A DNA stretch of 64,000 nucleotides, taken from Streptomyces odontomachi. GTDB lineage: Bacteria; Actinomycetota; Actinomycetes; Streptomycetales; Streptomycetaceae. The stretch covers positions 62,001-126,000 of the forward strand of contig NZ_JAMJWG010000005.1 of NCBI RefSeq assembly GCF_024435355.1. The letters run 5' to 3'. The translations under genes were made by a program, and so were the position numbers. The notes beneath the pieces were generated by a model. That model was not told where the DNA came from, searched no databases, and worked only from the letters and a program-made list of their open reading frames with translations. Shown here piece by piece: positions 46,193-55,069 of this stretch (its first letter is position 1; every line of letters begins with the position of its first letter).

Positions 46193-47605
46193 TCAGTCCT
46201 GCCGGCGGGCGATCTGCACGTTCTCCAAGACGCCGAGCGCGTCCGGAACGAGGACCGCGGCGGAGTAGTAGGTGCTGACCAGGTAGGAGATGATCGACTT
46301 CTCGTCGATGCCCATGAAGCGCACCGACAGGCCCGGCTGGTACTCGTCCGGCAGACCGGTCTGGTGCAGGCCGACGACGCCCTGGTTCTCCACGCCGGTA
46401 CGCATGACGAGGATCGAGCTGGTCTGCTCCTTGGTGATGGGGATCTTGTTGCAGGGCAGGATCGGGACGCCGCGCCAGGCGGGGACCTGCTGGCCGCCGA
46501 GGTCGACGTGGTTCGGGTAGAGCCCGCGCGAGTTGAACTCGCGGCCGATCGCCGCGATCGTCCTGGGGTGGGCGAGGAAGAACTTGGAGCCGCGGCGGCG
46601 GCAGAGCAGCTCGTCGAGGTCGTCCGGGGTGGGCGGTCCCGAGTAGGTCTGGATGCGCTGCTTGAAGTCGGCGTTGTGGAGCAGTCCGAACTCCCGGTTG
46701 TTGATCAGCTCGTGCTCCTGGCGCTCGCGTAGCGCCTCGATGGTGAGCCTGAGCTGCTCCTCCGTCTGGTTCATCGGCCCGTTGTAGAGGTCGGCGACCC
46801 GGGTGTGGACCCGCAGGATGGTCTGCGCGACGGAGAGTTCGTACTCGCGCGGCTTCAGCTCGTAGTCGACGAACGTGCTGGGCAGGTCGGGCTCGCCGGT
46901 GTGGCCGGCGGACATGGCGATCTCCGCCTCACCGTGGCGGTTCTGCCGCTGCTGGGGCAGCGAGGTGAAGTGCTCGACGTGGGCCTGGAGGCTCGGCGCG
47001 CTGGACAGCACGGTGGCGAAGTCGGCGCGGGCGAGGGTGAGCAGGGTGCCCGCGGTCTCGGCGGTGGCGGTGAAGTCCCACTGCGCGTCCTCGTCCAGCA
47101 GCACCTGCTCACCGAAGTGCTCGCCGTCGGCCAGTACCGCGACGGCGACCTCGTCGCCGTATCGGCCGACGGAGCTGTGCTTGACGCGGCCGTGCGCGAT
47201 CAGGTGGATGTGCTCGGCGGGCGCACCCCGCTCGACCAGGGTCTCACCGGCCCGGAAGTCACGCTGGACGCACCGCCCGGCGAGCGCCGTCAGCACCTCC
47301 TCGTCCTCGAAGCCGCGCAACAGGGCCAGCTCGCCCAGCTCGCGGGGGATCACCCGGACCTCGGCGCCGTCCTGGACGAACTCCACGCGTCCGTCGCCGA
47401 CGGTGTAGCTGAGCCGCCGGTTCACCCGGTAGGCGCCGCCCTTGGTCTCGACCCAGGGGAGGGTCCGCAGCAGCCAGCGGGAGGTGATCTCCTGCATCTG
47501 CGGTGCGGACTTGGTCGTGGTCGCCAGGTTGCGGGCAGCCGCTGTGCTCAGGCTGGACGGCTGAGTCGACTCGGGCTGCGCTTCCGGGCTGGTCTCAACG
47601 GTCAT
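46193..47605 (-). CDS. Family 2B encapsulin shell protein with cyclic-nucleotide-binding domain
   Basis: A 470-residue HK97-fold shell protein. The N-terminal arm and first part are followed by an inserted cNMP-binding domain (about residues 95-200, '[20 protein letters not shown]', '[16 protein letters not shown]'). The remainder has the shell-forming region, '[20 protein letters not shown]' and C-terminal '[20 protein letters not shown]'. This layout is that of family 2B encapsulins (also known as EshA-like proteins), which are linked to terpene cyclases. It is the first gene of the 2-MIB operon. ATG at 47603-47605 has AAGGAG 9 bases upstream. The cNMP domain implies response to a cyclic nucleotide; the ligand is unknown. 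Confidence 0.93.
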   Translation of the reverse strand: MTVETSPEAQPESTQPSSLSTAAARNLATTTKSAPQMQEITSRWLLRTLPWVETKGGAYRVNRRLSYTVGDGRVEFVQDGAEVRVIPRELGELALLRGFEDEEVLTALAGRCVQRDFRAGETLVERGAPAEHIHLIAHGRVKHSSVGRYGDEVAVAVLADGEHFGEQVLLDEDAQWDFTATAETAGTLLTLARADFATVLSSAPSLQAHVEHFTSLPQQRQNRHGEAEIAMSAGHTGEPDLPSTFVDYELKPREYELSVAQTILRVHTRVADLYNGPMNQTEEQLRLTIEALRERQEHELINNREFGLLHNADFKQRIQTYSGPPTPDDLDELLCRRRGSKFFLAHPRTIAAIGREFNSRGLYPNHVDLGGQQVPAWRGVPILPCNKIPITKEQTSSILVMRTGVENQGVVGLHQTGLPDEYQPGLSVRFMGIDEKSIISYLVSTYYSAAVLVPDALGVLENVQIARRQD

Positions 47606-48154
47606 CGGGCGAGCTCTCCTTCGGCAGGGCGGTGACGGACACACGTGCCCACCACCGGGAAAGAGGAAAAGGGGGGCAAACATCCGGGAATCCGGCCAGA
47701 ACCCGTGGAACGTTAGTGGCCGGTGCACCCGGCTGGCCCAAAAAGCCGATGACATTAACTCGATACGATGATCTGGCTCGAATCAGGGTTTGCGTGAGCG
47801 ACCTACGAGATTCAGCCGCGGTCGCATACGCGCCCGGACAGGGGTGCCGAGCCCGCCGCTGAGCCGGTGGCACGGCATCAGGCCCGGCGCCGAGCCGTCA
47901 GCCGCCATTTCGCCGCCCGTCGACGTACACCTTGGTGAGCGGGGATCGCGTGAGGATCGTGGCGGAGAAACTCCGCGGTACCTCGATGGCCGGATGTCTC
48001 TTGCGTGCGTCACAGGTGACCACGAGCAACCGGGAAGCACGTCGCATACGTGGCGGATCCGGTCTGCGGAGTATTCGTGTGCGTCAGCGAATTTGTCGTC
48101 CCATGCGCCCCAGGGCACGAAGGGTGCGGCACGCACGAAAGCGTTTACGGGCGT
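47606..48154. other. 549-base spacer upstream of the encapsulin operon
   Basis: The part next to the encapsulin start (47690-47810) is A/T-rich with GTTAATGTCATC-like stretches on the minus strand and likely holds the operon promoter. Further on, a minus-strand frame from 48136 reads 'VPWGAWDDKFADAHEYSADR', which looks faintly protein-like but lacks a ribosome site and soon degenerates; I do not call it a gene. Nothing else is seen. Confidence 0.4.
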
Positions 48155-48721
48155 TCAGTCCGGTGGCCCCGCCAACGCGGCGAAGGCCGGGCGGAGCAGG
48201 GCGGCGATGCGGTCGGCCGGGGCGTCGCGGAGCGGGGGCAGGGTCAGGAGTTGGTGGCCGATGGTCACGCCGAGCAGGGTGGTGATGAGCAGGGCGGCGC
48301 GCAACTCCGGGTCCTCGGACGGGGGCAGGGTCGCGCTGATGCCGTCGATCTGCCGGCCGAGGGCGTCGCGGACGTGATCGGCCGCCGTCGGGTCGGTGAG
48401 CATGGAGCGCATCATCGCGAGGGTGCCCTCGGGAAGGCCGCCGAGCTTGAGGTCGAGCGAGGTCAGGAGCTGATCGACGAGCGCCTCGGTGTCCCCCGTC
48501 GCCGGCGGCTCGGGCACCGCCTGCACGGCTTGGCCGAACAGCTCGCGCTTCGAGCCGAAGTACTGCATGACCAGGGCCGGGTCGACGCCCGCCGCTGCCG
48601 CCACGGCTCGGATGGTGGTGCGGTCGAACCCCTTCTCGGCGAACAGCGTCCGGGCGCTGCCGAGGATGCGCGCCTCGGTGGCTCGTCGGCGGTCGGCGCG
48701 GGACTGGTGGGGGGCGGGCAC
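48155..48721 (-). CDS. TetR-family transcriptional regulator
   Basis: A 188-residue TetR protein with the N-terminal helix-turn-helix 'ARTLFAEKGFDRTTIRAVAA' and 'VDPALVMQYFGSKRELFG' (residues 20-60) and a helical ligand-binding C-terminus. The GTG start at 48719-48721 is divergent from the SnoaL-like gene, and the 101-base spacer contains the repeated element CTCTAC...CGCTCTACGAGCG (48727-48755), a likely operator. It probably represses itself and its divergent neighbour. The ligand is unknown. Confidence 0.92.
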   Translation of the reverse strand: MPAPHQSRADRRRATEARILGSARTLFAEKGFDRTTIRAVAAAAGVDPALVMQYFGSKRELFGQAVQAVPEPPATGDTEALVDQLLTSLDLKLGGLPEGTLAMMRSMLTDPTAADHVRDALGRQIDGISATLPPSEDPELRAALLITTLLGVTIGHQLLTLPPLRDAPADRIAALLRPAFAALAGPPD

Positions 48722-48726
48722 GGCGT

Positions 48727-48755
48727 CACTCTACAGACGTTCGCTCTACGAGCGT
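48727..48755. promoter_or_regulatory. Candidate TetR operator in the divergent promoter
   Basis: CGCTC-TAC-GAGCG forms a small inverted repeat, and CTCTAC occurs twice within 15 bases, between the divergent TetR and SnoaL-like genes. Position and partial symmetry fit autoregulation by the TetR protein. Confidence 0.45.
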
Positions 48756-48822
48756 TGACCGAATATCCGGCGGCCGGCTACGGTGATTGGGTCAACGCTT
48801 GTTGAGTCACTGGGGGAACGCC

Positions 48823-49275
48823 GTGTCCGAGGACCAGCCGAACGACCTGAAGCCGCCTGCCGCCCGTACCGCAGGCGTGCGCACCGCACGCGAGGTGCTG
48901 GCCCGCTACTACCAGGCGATGCTCGACAAGTCCGCGGACGACCTCGCGGACCTGTACGCAGAGGACGCGGTGCACGAGTTCCCGTTCGTCTCCCCCGGCT
49001 TCCCGCCGCGCTTCGAAGGGCGTGCGGCCGTGCGCGCGGGATACCGGGCGGCGTGGGGCGCGAGCCCCGTGCAGGTGACGGAGGTCAGGAGGACCGCGGC
49101 CCACGAGACGGTCGATCCGGAAGTGATCGTCGCCGAGCACGTGGTGGTGGGGACGCTGCCGGGGGGCGCCGCCTTCGAGGTCCCCGGCCTGCTCGTACTC
49201 CGCGTCAGCGGCGGGCTGCTCACGCGGGTACGCGACTACATGGACAGCGCGGCGGTCGCCGGCGCCAGGGGGTGA
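48823..49275 (+). CDS. SnoaL-like / NTF2-like domain protein
   Basis: A 150-residue protein with the cone-shaped NTF2-like pattern: helix 'AREVLARYYQAMLDKSADDL', 'LYAEDAVHEFPFVSPGFP', 'FEGRAAVRAGYRAAWGA' and the terminal strand 'GLLTRVRDYMDS'. Relatives include polyketide cyclases, isomerases and binding proteins; no catalytic residue set can be assigned. GTG at 48823 has GGGGGA 6 bases upstream. It is divergent from the TetR gene and likely its target. Confidence 0.8.
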   Translation: MSEDQPNDLKPPAARTAGVRTAREVLARYYQAMLDKSADDLADLYAEDAVHEFPFVSPGFPPRFEGRAAVRAGYRAAWGASPVQVTEVRRTAAHETVDPEVIVAEHVVVGTLPGGAAFEVPGLLVLRVSGGLLTRVRDYMDSAAVAGARG

Positions 49276-49333
49276 CGGGACGGTGGCGGACGGTCGGATT
49301 CCGCGGCATGTCAGTCGCGTCCCCTAGGGTTCC

Positions 49334-52300
49334 ATGCCTATGGACTTGCAACTACGGGGGCGCACCGCCGCCTTGTACGGCGAATTCGACTGTATCGGGC
49401 GGGACGAGGCGATACGTCGGCTGGAGGCGCTCGGCGTGCGGGTGGTGGACGCCACGGCCGAGCAGGCGGACTTCATCTTCTGTGCGGAAGGCGAGCGGGG
49501 GCCCGTACCGGTCACCGACACGATGTCGGCCATGCCGTACCTCTACGAGGACGCGCTGGTGGACCTGGTGGAGCGCGCGGAGGGGAGCGGTCGCGGGTGC
49601 GGCGCCGCGTCCGTCGTGGCCGAAGCGCCGGTGTTCCTCGCGCCGGGCGCGTACGCCGCCGCCGGTTCGGACGCGCTGCGCGCCCTTCTGGACGGGGCCG
49701 ACTGGTCCGCGTTCACACCGGACCGCGACCTGCCGCCGCTGCGGGCACGGCTCACCGAGGTGGAGCGCGAGGAGGGCGTCACCGAGGCGCACCGGCTGGC
49801 GACCCGCCGGCTCAGGGACACCGGGCAGGCCACGCTGCGCCACCCGTACGGCCATGACGTGGAGATCGTCGGCCATGCGCTGAGCCCGGACGGGCGCTGG
49901 CTCGCCACCGGCAGCTGGGTCGGCGACGACTACGACGCGGGCGGCGTCCTACAGATCTGGGAGGTCGCCACCGGACGCTGCGTCAACACCGTGACCGGCA
50001 TCAACGGCGGCATCGGCTGGCCGGACTACGAGCGCACCGTCCAGTGGTCGGCCGACGCCACCCGCATCGCCCTGCTGCACAACACCAACATGGTCGGTGC
50101 GTGGGACCCCACCGTCGAGGACGACCCCGACCCGCTCGCCACCATCGGCGTCTCCGACGGCAACTCCCGCCCGTCCCCGTACGCCCTCGCGCCGGACGGC
50201 CGGAGCGTCTACTACCACAGCGGGACGAACGGCGACGGCGGGCTCCAGGGCTGCCTCGTGCCGCTGGGCCGCGGCGAACTGTACTGGGACCCCAACCGCC
50301 TCACGGGCGAGCACCCGTTCGCGATGGCCCGGCAGCTGCCCCCCGCGGTACGCAGGGCGTTCGACGAGGACGGGACCGACGACGAGGGCGACGAGTTCCG
50401 CGTCGGGAAGTGGATCGAGGACCCGGTCTTCTCGCCCGACGGCACCCGGCTGTACGGGTCCAACGGGATCTGCGTGGACGCCGCGACCCGCAGGGTGCTG
50501 TGGTACGGGCCGGCCCGGCACGCCCGGCTCAGCCCGGACGGCCGCCTCGTCGCCCACGTCACCCGCCGCGGCCTGTTCTTCCGCGACGCGGACGACGGCC
50601 GGATCCGCTGCGGCCCGTACGTCCTCGGCTGCCCCTCCGCGCTGCGCTGGGCCGCCGGCACCAACCGGCTCGCCGCCCTCACCCCCGGCTCCGCCACCGC
50701 ACCGCCCACGGCCCACATCTTCGACGAGGACCGTTACCTGGGCAGCGTCCCGATCCCGCACCCGGAATGGGAGGACGGCGAGCGCTGGACCGGCGACCGC
50801 AACGCCTGGGCGTGGGCGCCCGACGGGCAGCGTGCCGCCTGCATGACCTCCGAAGAGGTCGTCGAGGTGTGGGACCTGTCCGACCCGGCCCGCCCGTGGC
50901 GGGTGCGCACCATGCCCATCGAGGACACCTACGCGGTGCACTGGGGCGCCGACAACACCCTCGTCCAGATCGGCGCCACCCGGGTGCGGTTCGTGCGGGC
51001 CGACACCGGCGAGGTCGTCGGCGACTTCACCTTCCTGCGGGTGCCCGAAGGACCCCGCCCCGTGGAGGGTGACGCGGCCTGCGACCTCGGCGAGAAGATC
51101 TTCACCCTCGACGAGCACACCTGGGCGATGACCCTGGACCCCGGCGCCGTGATCGCCCCACCCGGCCGCGCGGACGACCTGGACGCCGTCCTGACCTGGG
51201 CGGTGGGCCGCCGCCACGCCTGGCCGGTGCGGTGGGGCGACCTGACGGTGCTGCCCGACGCGCTGTCCGCCGCCGACCTCCCCGACTCCGAGGACGCCGA
51301 GCTGCTCCAGGAGTACCGGGAGGAGCTGGAGGAGCTGGCCGGCGCCGGCGGTCTCGCGGGTCTTGCGGGACCGGAAGAGCCCGTGGGACCGGTGGGACCG
51401 GACGGGACCGTGGGCCCTGCCGGCTCCTGGCGGCCCACCGCCTGGCCGCCGCCGAACACCGCGACCCTGGACGACCTGTACGAGGCGGCGCGCCGTGCGC
51501 TCGTCGGACTCGACCCGATCCGCTGGGGCTTCGCCATGGGCCCGTACCTGCGCGCCGCCGCCCGGCTGCGCGCCCGCCAGGGAGCGCCGGACGGAGCCAT
51601 GGCCCTGGTCGAGGACATCCCCGACCTGCCCGACCGGATCGCCGCGCTGTCCGACGTCGCCGTCTGCCTGGCCCGAGCCGGTCTGCCCGCCCCGGCGCGC
51701 ACCGCGTTCGACCTCGCCGCCGCGCTCGTCATCGAGGCCGACGGCAAGGAGCTGGGCCCCGACGCCTCCGCCGCGTTCGCCTCCGCCTGCCAGCTCCTGG
51801 GCGACGTCGGCAGCGCCGACGGCTGGTTCCGGCACGCCCGCTCGGTCATCACCGTCGAACCCAACCCGTGGCAGGACCACGTCGCCGTCGCCCGCGCGAT
51901 GCTGGAGTGCGGACGCGTGGACCTGGTACGCGAACTGCTCGCGGACCGGGCCGGCCATCCGCCGGAGGGCTACCACGCCGAGTCGGAATGGCTGGTGCAC
52001 CTGGCCCGCAGCGGCCACCTGGACCTGGCCGCCGAGTTCCAGGGGCTGCCCGGCTGGGCCGTCCCGTACGAGGTGCTGGAGGTGTTCGCCGAGATCGGCC
52101 GGGCCGACCTGGTGGAGACCTGGGGCGGCCACGACTGGTACACCGACGACCTGCTCGCCCAGGCCCGCGAGGCCGCCGCGCACGGCACCCCACCGGTACG
52201 CCCCCGCACCCCCTCGGAAGAGGACATCGCGTGCCTGGCCCAGGAGTACGCCGAACTCCAGCGCACCCCGCACGCCAAGCGCCGGATGCCCACCACGCAG

Positions 52301-52453
52301 CTGATCGAACGGGCAGCGGAGTGCGGTCACCTCTCCGCCGTGCTCGACCTGCTGGACCTGATCCCGCTCGGCGACGACTTCAACGACCGCCCGAGCGTCG
52401 CCTTCAGCGCCATCTGGCTGTCCGTCACCGGGTTCAACCAGCCGCCGATGTGA
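49334..52453 (+). CDS. Large BRCT-like plus beta-propeller (WD40-like) protein
   Basis: A 1039-residue soluble protein without signal peptide. Residues 1-75 ('RTAALYGEFDCIGRDEAIRR', 'ADFIFCAEGERG') have a BRCT-like pattern. From about 170 to 600 there are repeated propeller blades with 'SPDGRWLATGSW', 'VLQIWEVATGRCV', 'APDGRSVYYH', 'SPDGTRLYGSN', 'SPDGRLVAHVT' and 'VVEVWDLSDPARP'. Near 685 lies a short Gly-Pro-Val collagen-like tract. The last 330 residues are helical, with repeated 'ALVEDIPDLPDRIAALSDVA'-like units. The architecture suits a sensing or scaffold role. The TPR genes follow on the same strand after a 220-base gap. I do not recognise a named family for the full protein. Confidence 0.7.
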   Translation: MPMDLQLRGRTAALYGEFDCIGRDEAIRRLEALGVRVVDATAEQADFIFCAEGERGPVPVTDTMSAMPYLYEDALVDLVERAEGSGRGCGAASVVAEAPVFLAPGAYAAAGSDALRALLDGADWSAFTPDRDLPPLRARLTEVEREEGVTEAHRLATRRLRDTGQATLRHPYGHDVEIVGHALSPDGRWLATGSWVGDDYDAGGVLQIWEVATGRCVNTVTGINGGIGWPDYERTVQWSADATRIALLHNTNMVGAWDPTVEDDPDPLATIGVSDGNSRPSPYALAPDGRSVYYHSGTNGDGGLQGCLVPLGRGELYWDPNRLTGEHPFAMARQLPPAVRRAFDEDGTDDEGDEFRVGKWIEDPVFSPDGTRLYGSNGICVDAATRRVLWYGPARHARLSPDGRLVAHVTRRGLFFRDADDGRIRCGPYVLGCPSALRWAAGTNRLAALTPGSATAPPTAHIFDEDRYLGSVPIPHPEWEDGERWTGDRNAWAWAPDGQRAACMTSEEVVEVWDLSDPARPWRVRTMPIEDTYAVHWGADNTLVQIGATRVRFVRADTGEVVGDFTFLRVPEGPRPVEGDAACDLGEKIFTLDEHTWAMTLDPGAVIAPPGRADDLDAVLTWAVGRRHAWPVRWGDLTVLPDALSAADLPDSEDAELLQEYREELEELAGAGGLAGLAGPEEPVGPVGPDGTVGPAGSWRPTAWPPPNTATLDDLYEAARRALVGLDPIRWGFAMGPYLRAAARLRARQGAPDGAMALVEDIPDLPDRIAALSDVAVCLARAGLPAPARTAFDLAAALVIEADGKELGPDASAAFASACQLLGDVGSADGWFRHARSVITVEPNPWQDHVAVARAMLECGRVDLVRELLADRAGHPPEGYHAESEWLVHLARSGHLDLAAEFQGLPGWAVPYEVLEVFAEIGRADLVETWGGHDWYTDDLLAQAREAAAHGTPPVRPRTPSEEDIACLAQEYAELQRTPHAKRRMPTTQLIERAAECGHLSAVLDLLDLIPLGDDFNDRPSVAFSAIWLSVTGFNQPPM

Positions 52454-52673
52454 CCGCCCGGGGGCCGGACGGGAGCCCGGACGGTGACCCCACGGGCCCG
52501 CTCCGGCGCCCCCGTACGCGGCCGGCTCGCAGCCCGTCCCCGTACCCGTCGCTGGCTATGCTCTGCTGACGGCACGTGCACGGTCGGCCACGGGGGCGGG
52601 GGACGGCCCTCGGCTACGGGGCGGGGGAGCCTTGCGATCAGACGGGGAACGGAGACGGCAGGAGACCGGCGGG

Positions 52674-55034
52674 GTGGCGCGGGGGCCGGGCTCCGACGGG
52701 CAGCTGGACGCCGACCGGAATGCGGCGGCCGACGGACCGGACCCCCGACTCGACGCCGTCTACGACCGGCTGTGCGCCGACCCGGGTGGGGCCCTGGCCG
52801 CCACCCTGCCGGACCTGATCAGCGTCTGCGACTCCGACGCGGGCGCCGACGCCCTGCGCGCATGGGCGCGGACCCTCCTGCGGGCCGGGCAGGACACCGG
52901 CGCCCCCGCCCTCGTCGACTGGGGGCAGTACCTGAAGGACGCCGCGGAAGACGAGGAGTCCGGCACCGTCACCCTCCTGACGCGCCTGCTCGCCGCACCG
53001 GGGCTCCGGTTCGACCAGCGGGCCCTGGCGTACGCGGTGCGCGGGACGGAACACCGGTGGGCCGACCGGTACAACGAGGCCCTCAGCGACTACGTGGCCG
53101 CCCTGGAACTGGACGGCGGCCTCGCGCGTGCGCACTACGGGCGCGGCGAAACGTACCGCCTCATGGGCGACTTCGAAGGGGCCCTCATCTCCTTCAGCCG
53201 CTCCCTGGAGCTGGAGCCGCGCGACAGCGTCACGCTCTCGGACCGTGGCCTCGCGTACCAGGCGCTGGGGCGGTACGAGGAAGCCGTGGCGGACTTCACG
53301 CAGGCCCTCGAAGTGGACGAGGGGTACGAGATCGCCCGGCTGTGGCGTGCCGAGACGCACCGGACCGCGGGCCGCCACGAGGAGGCGGTGCGGGACTACT
53401 CCCACATGCTCGCGAACACACCCGACTCGGTGTTCGCGCTCGGTGGCCGAGGCGTCGCGTACGAGTCCCTGGGCCGGCACGAGGAGGCCCTGGTGGACCT
53501 GACCCGTGCCGTCGAGTTCGACCCCGAGAACGCGTGGGCCCTGGTCCGGCGGGGCGGGACGTACCGGCAGATGCGGCGGTACGAGGAGGCGGTACGGGAC
53601 TTCACCCGGGCGATCGGGATCGACGCCGAGCACTCGGGGGCGTTCGGCGGCCGAGGGGAGACGTATCGCCTGCTGGACAGGTTCGAGGAGGCGGTGGCGG
53701 ACTTCACGCGTGCGATCGGGATCGACCCCGAGTACGTGGGGGCGTTGGGTGGGCGTGGTGTGTCGTATCGGCGGCTGGATCGGTATGACGAGGCCGTTGC
53801 CGATCTGACGCGTGCGATCGAGTTGGATCCCGAGTACGCGTGGGCGTGGGCCGAGCGGGGTCTGACCCATCGGGCGGCGGGCAGGTTCGACGAGGCCGTG
53901 GCGGACCTCAGCCGTGCGATCGAGCTGGGGCCCGAGTACGCGTGGGCGTTGGCCGAGCGGGGTCTGACCCATCGGGCGGCCGGCAGGTTCGAGGAGGCGG
54001 TGGCGGACTTCACGCGTGCGATCGGGATCGATCCTGAGTACGTGGGGGCGTTGGGTGGGCGTGGTGTGTCGTATCGGCGGCTGGATCGGTATGACGAGGC
54101 CGTTGCCGATCTGACGCGTGCGATCGAGTTGGATCCCGAGTACGCGTGGGCGTGGGCCGAGCGGGGTCTGACCCATCGGGCGGCCGGCAGGTTCGACGAC
54201 GCCGTGGCGGACCTCACCCGTGCGATCGGGATCGACCCCCGTTATCTGGGAGCGCGCGTCGGCCGCGGTGAGACGTACCGGTTGGCCGACCGGCACGAGG
54301 AGGCGGTCTCCGACTTCACGGATGCCCTCAGGCTGGACCCGGAGTTCACCTGGGCGCTCGAGCGCCGGGGGCAGTGCTTCCAGGCCCTGCGCCGGTACGA
54401 GGAGGCGCTGGCGGACTTCGACCGCGTCATCGAACTCGAACCCGGCTACGAGGACATCCCCTACCTGCGGGGCGAGGCCCTCCTGAGCCTGGGACGCCAC
54501 GAAGCGGCCCTGCCGGACCTCACCCGTGCGATCGAGGCGGACCCCGACGACGACTGGGCGCTCGCGGCACGCGGCGAGGCGTACCAGACGCTGGGCCGCC
54601 ACGAGGAGGCCCTGGCGGACTTCACCCGCGCCGCCGCCGTCGTCCCCGACGACGAGTGGTACCACTTCCACAACGCCCTCGCGGCAGGCTCCCTCGGCCG
54701 ACCGGAGGAGGCGGCCGGCCACTGGGCCAGGGCGATCGAGGTCGGAACCGCCGCAGCCACGGACGAGGCGCTGGACGCGGCCGACCGGGCACACGCCCGC
54801 GCGAACCTCTTGGTCATGCGCTGTGCGCGGGCAGACTGGGAGGGGGCGGCGGAGGAGCTGACGGGATTTCTGTCCCACGGGCCGCGCGCGACCCGGGTCC
54901 ACGAGACGCTGGACGACCTGGCGCACCTCAGCCGGTGGTGCACCGTCGACCCGGAGCGGCTGCGGCCGCTGCGCAGTCGGCTGGCCCGGGCGCTGGCGCA
55001 GCCGGCGCCCGCACCACGCCGGCCGGAGAGCTGA
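52674..55034 (+). CDS. Tetratricopeptide repeat protein
   Basis: A 786-residue protein made of at least 16 TPR units of about 34 residues from residue 120 onwards, each with the pattern 'RGxxYRxxxRYDEAVADLTRAIELDPEYAWA'-like spacing. The N-terminal 120 residues ('YDRLCADPGGALAATLPDLI', 'AGQDTGAPALVDWGQYL') are homologous to the segment just before the TPR array in the next gene, so the two are paralogues, this one lacking the NTPase. GTG at 52674 (GGAGA 8 bases upstream) is preferred; a TTG at 52632 has its GGGGGAG too close. A nearly identical DNA block recurs 306 bases apart within the array. TPRs imply protein-protein binding. Confidence 0.85.
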   Translation: MARGPGSDGQLDADRNAAADGPDPRLDAVYDRLCADPGGALAATLPDLISVCDSDAGADALRAWARTLLRAGQDTGAPALVDWGQYLKDAAEDEESGTVTLLTRLLAAPGLRFDQRALAYAVRGTEHRWADRYNEALSDYVAALELDGGLARAHYGRGETYRLMGDFEGALISFSRSLELEPRDSVTLSDRGLAYQALGRYEEAVADFTQALEVDEGYEIARLWRAETHRTAGRHEEAVRDYSHMLANTPDSVFALGGRGVAYESLGRHEEALVDLTRAVEFDPENAWALVRRGGTYRQMRRYEEAVRDFTRAIGIDAEHSGAFGGRGETYRLLDRFEEAVADFTRAIGIDPEYVGALGGRGVSYRRLDRYDEAVADLTRAIELDPEYAWAWAERGLTHRAAGRFDEAVADLSRAIELGPEYAWALAERGLTHRAAGRFEEAVADFTRAIGIDPEYVGALGGRGVSYRRLDRYDEAVADLTRAIELDPEYAWAWAERGLTHRAAGRFDDAVADLTRAIGIDPRYLGARVGRGETYRLADRHEEAVSDFTDALRLDPEFTWALERRGQCFQALRRYEEALADFDRVIELEPGYEDIPYLRGEALLSLGRHEAALPDLTRAIEADPDDDWALAARGEAYQTLGRHEEALADFTRAAAVVPDDEWYHFHNALAAGSLGRPEEAAGHWARAIEVGTAAATDEALDAADRAHARANLLVMRCARADWEGAAEELTGFLSHGPRATRVHETLDDLAHLSRWCTVDPERLRPLRSRLARALAQPAPAPRRPES
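53679..54226 (+). repeat. Near-identical 240-bp direct repeats, 306 bp apart
   Basis: The stretch 53679-53920 recurs at 53985-54226 with about five mismatches by eye. The period, 306 bases or 102 residues, equals three TPR units, so the reading frame is kept. The synonymous positions are conserved too, indicating a recent duplication or gene conversion rather than selection on protein alone. Confidence 0.9.
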
Positions 55035-55069
55035 GGCACGACCAGGGCACGATCAGGGGAGGGACGCAG

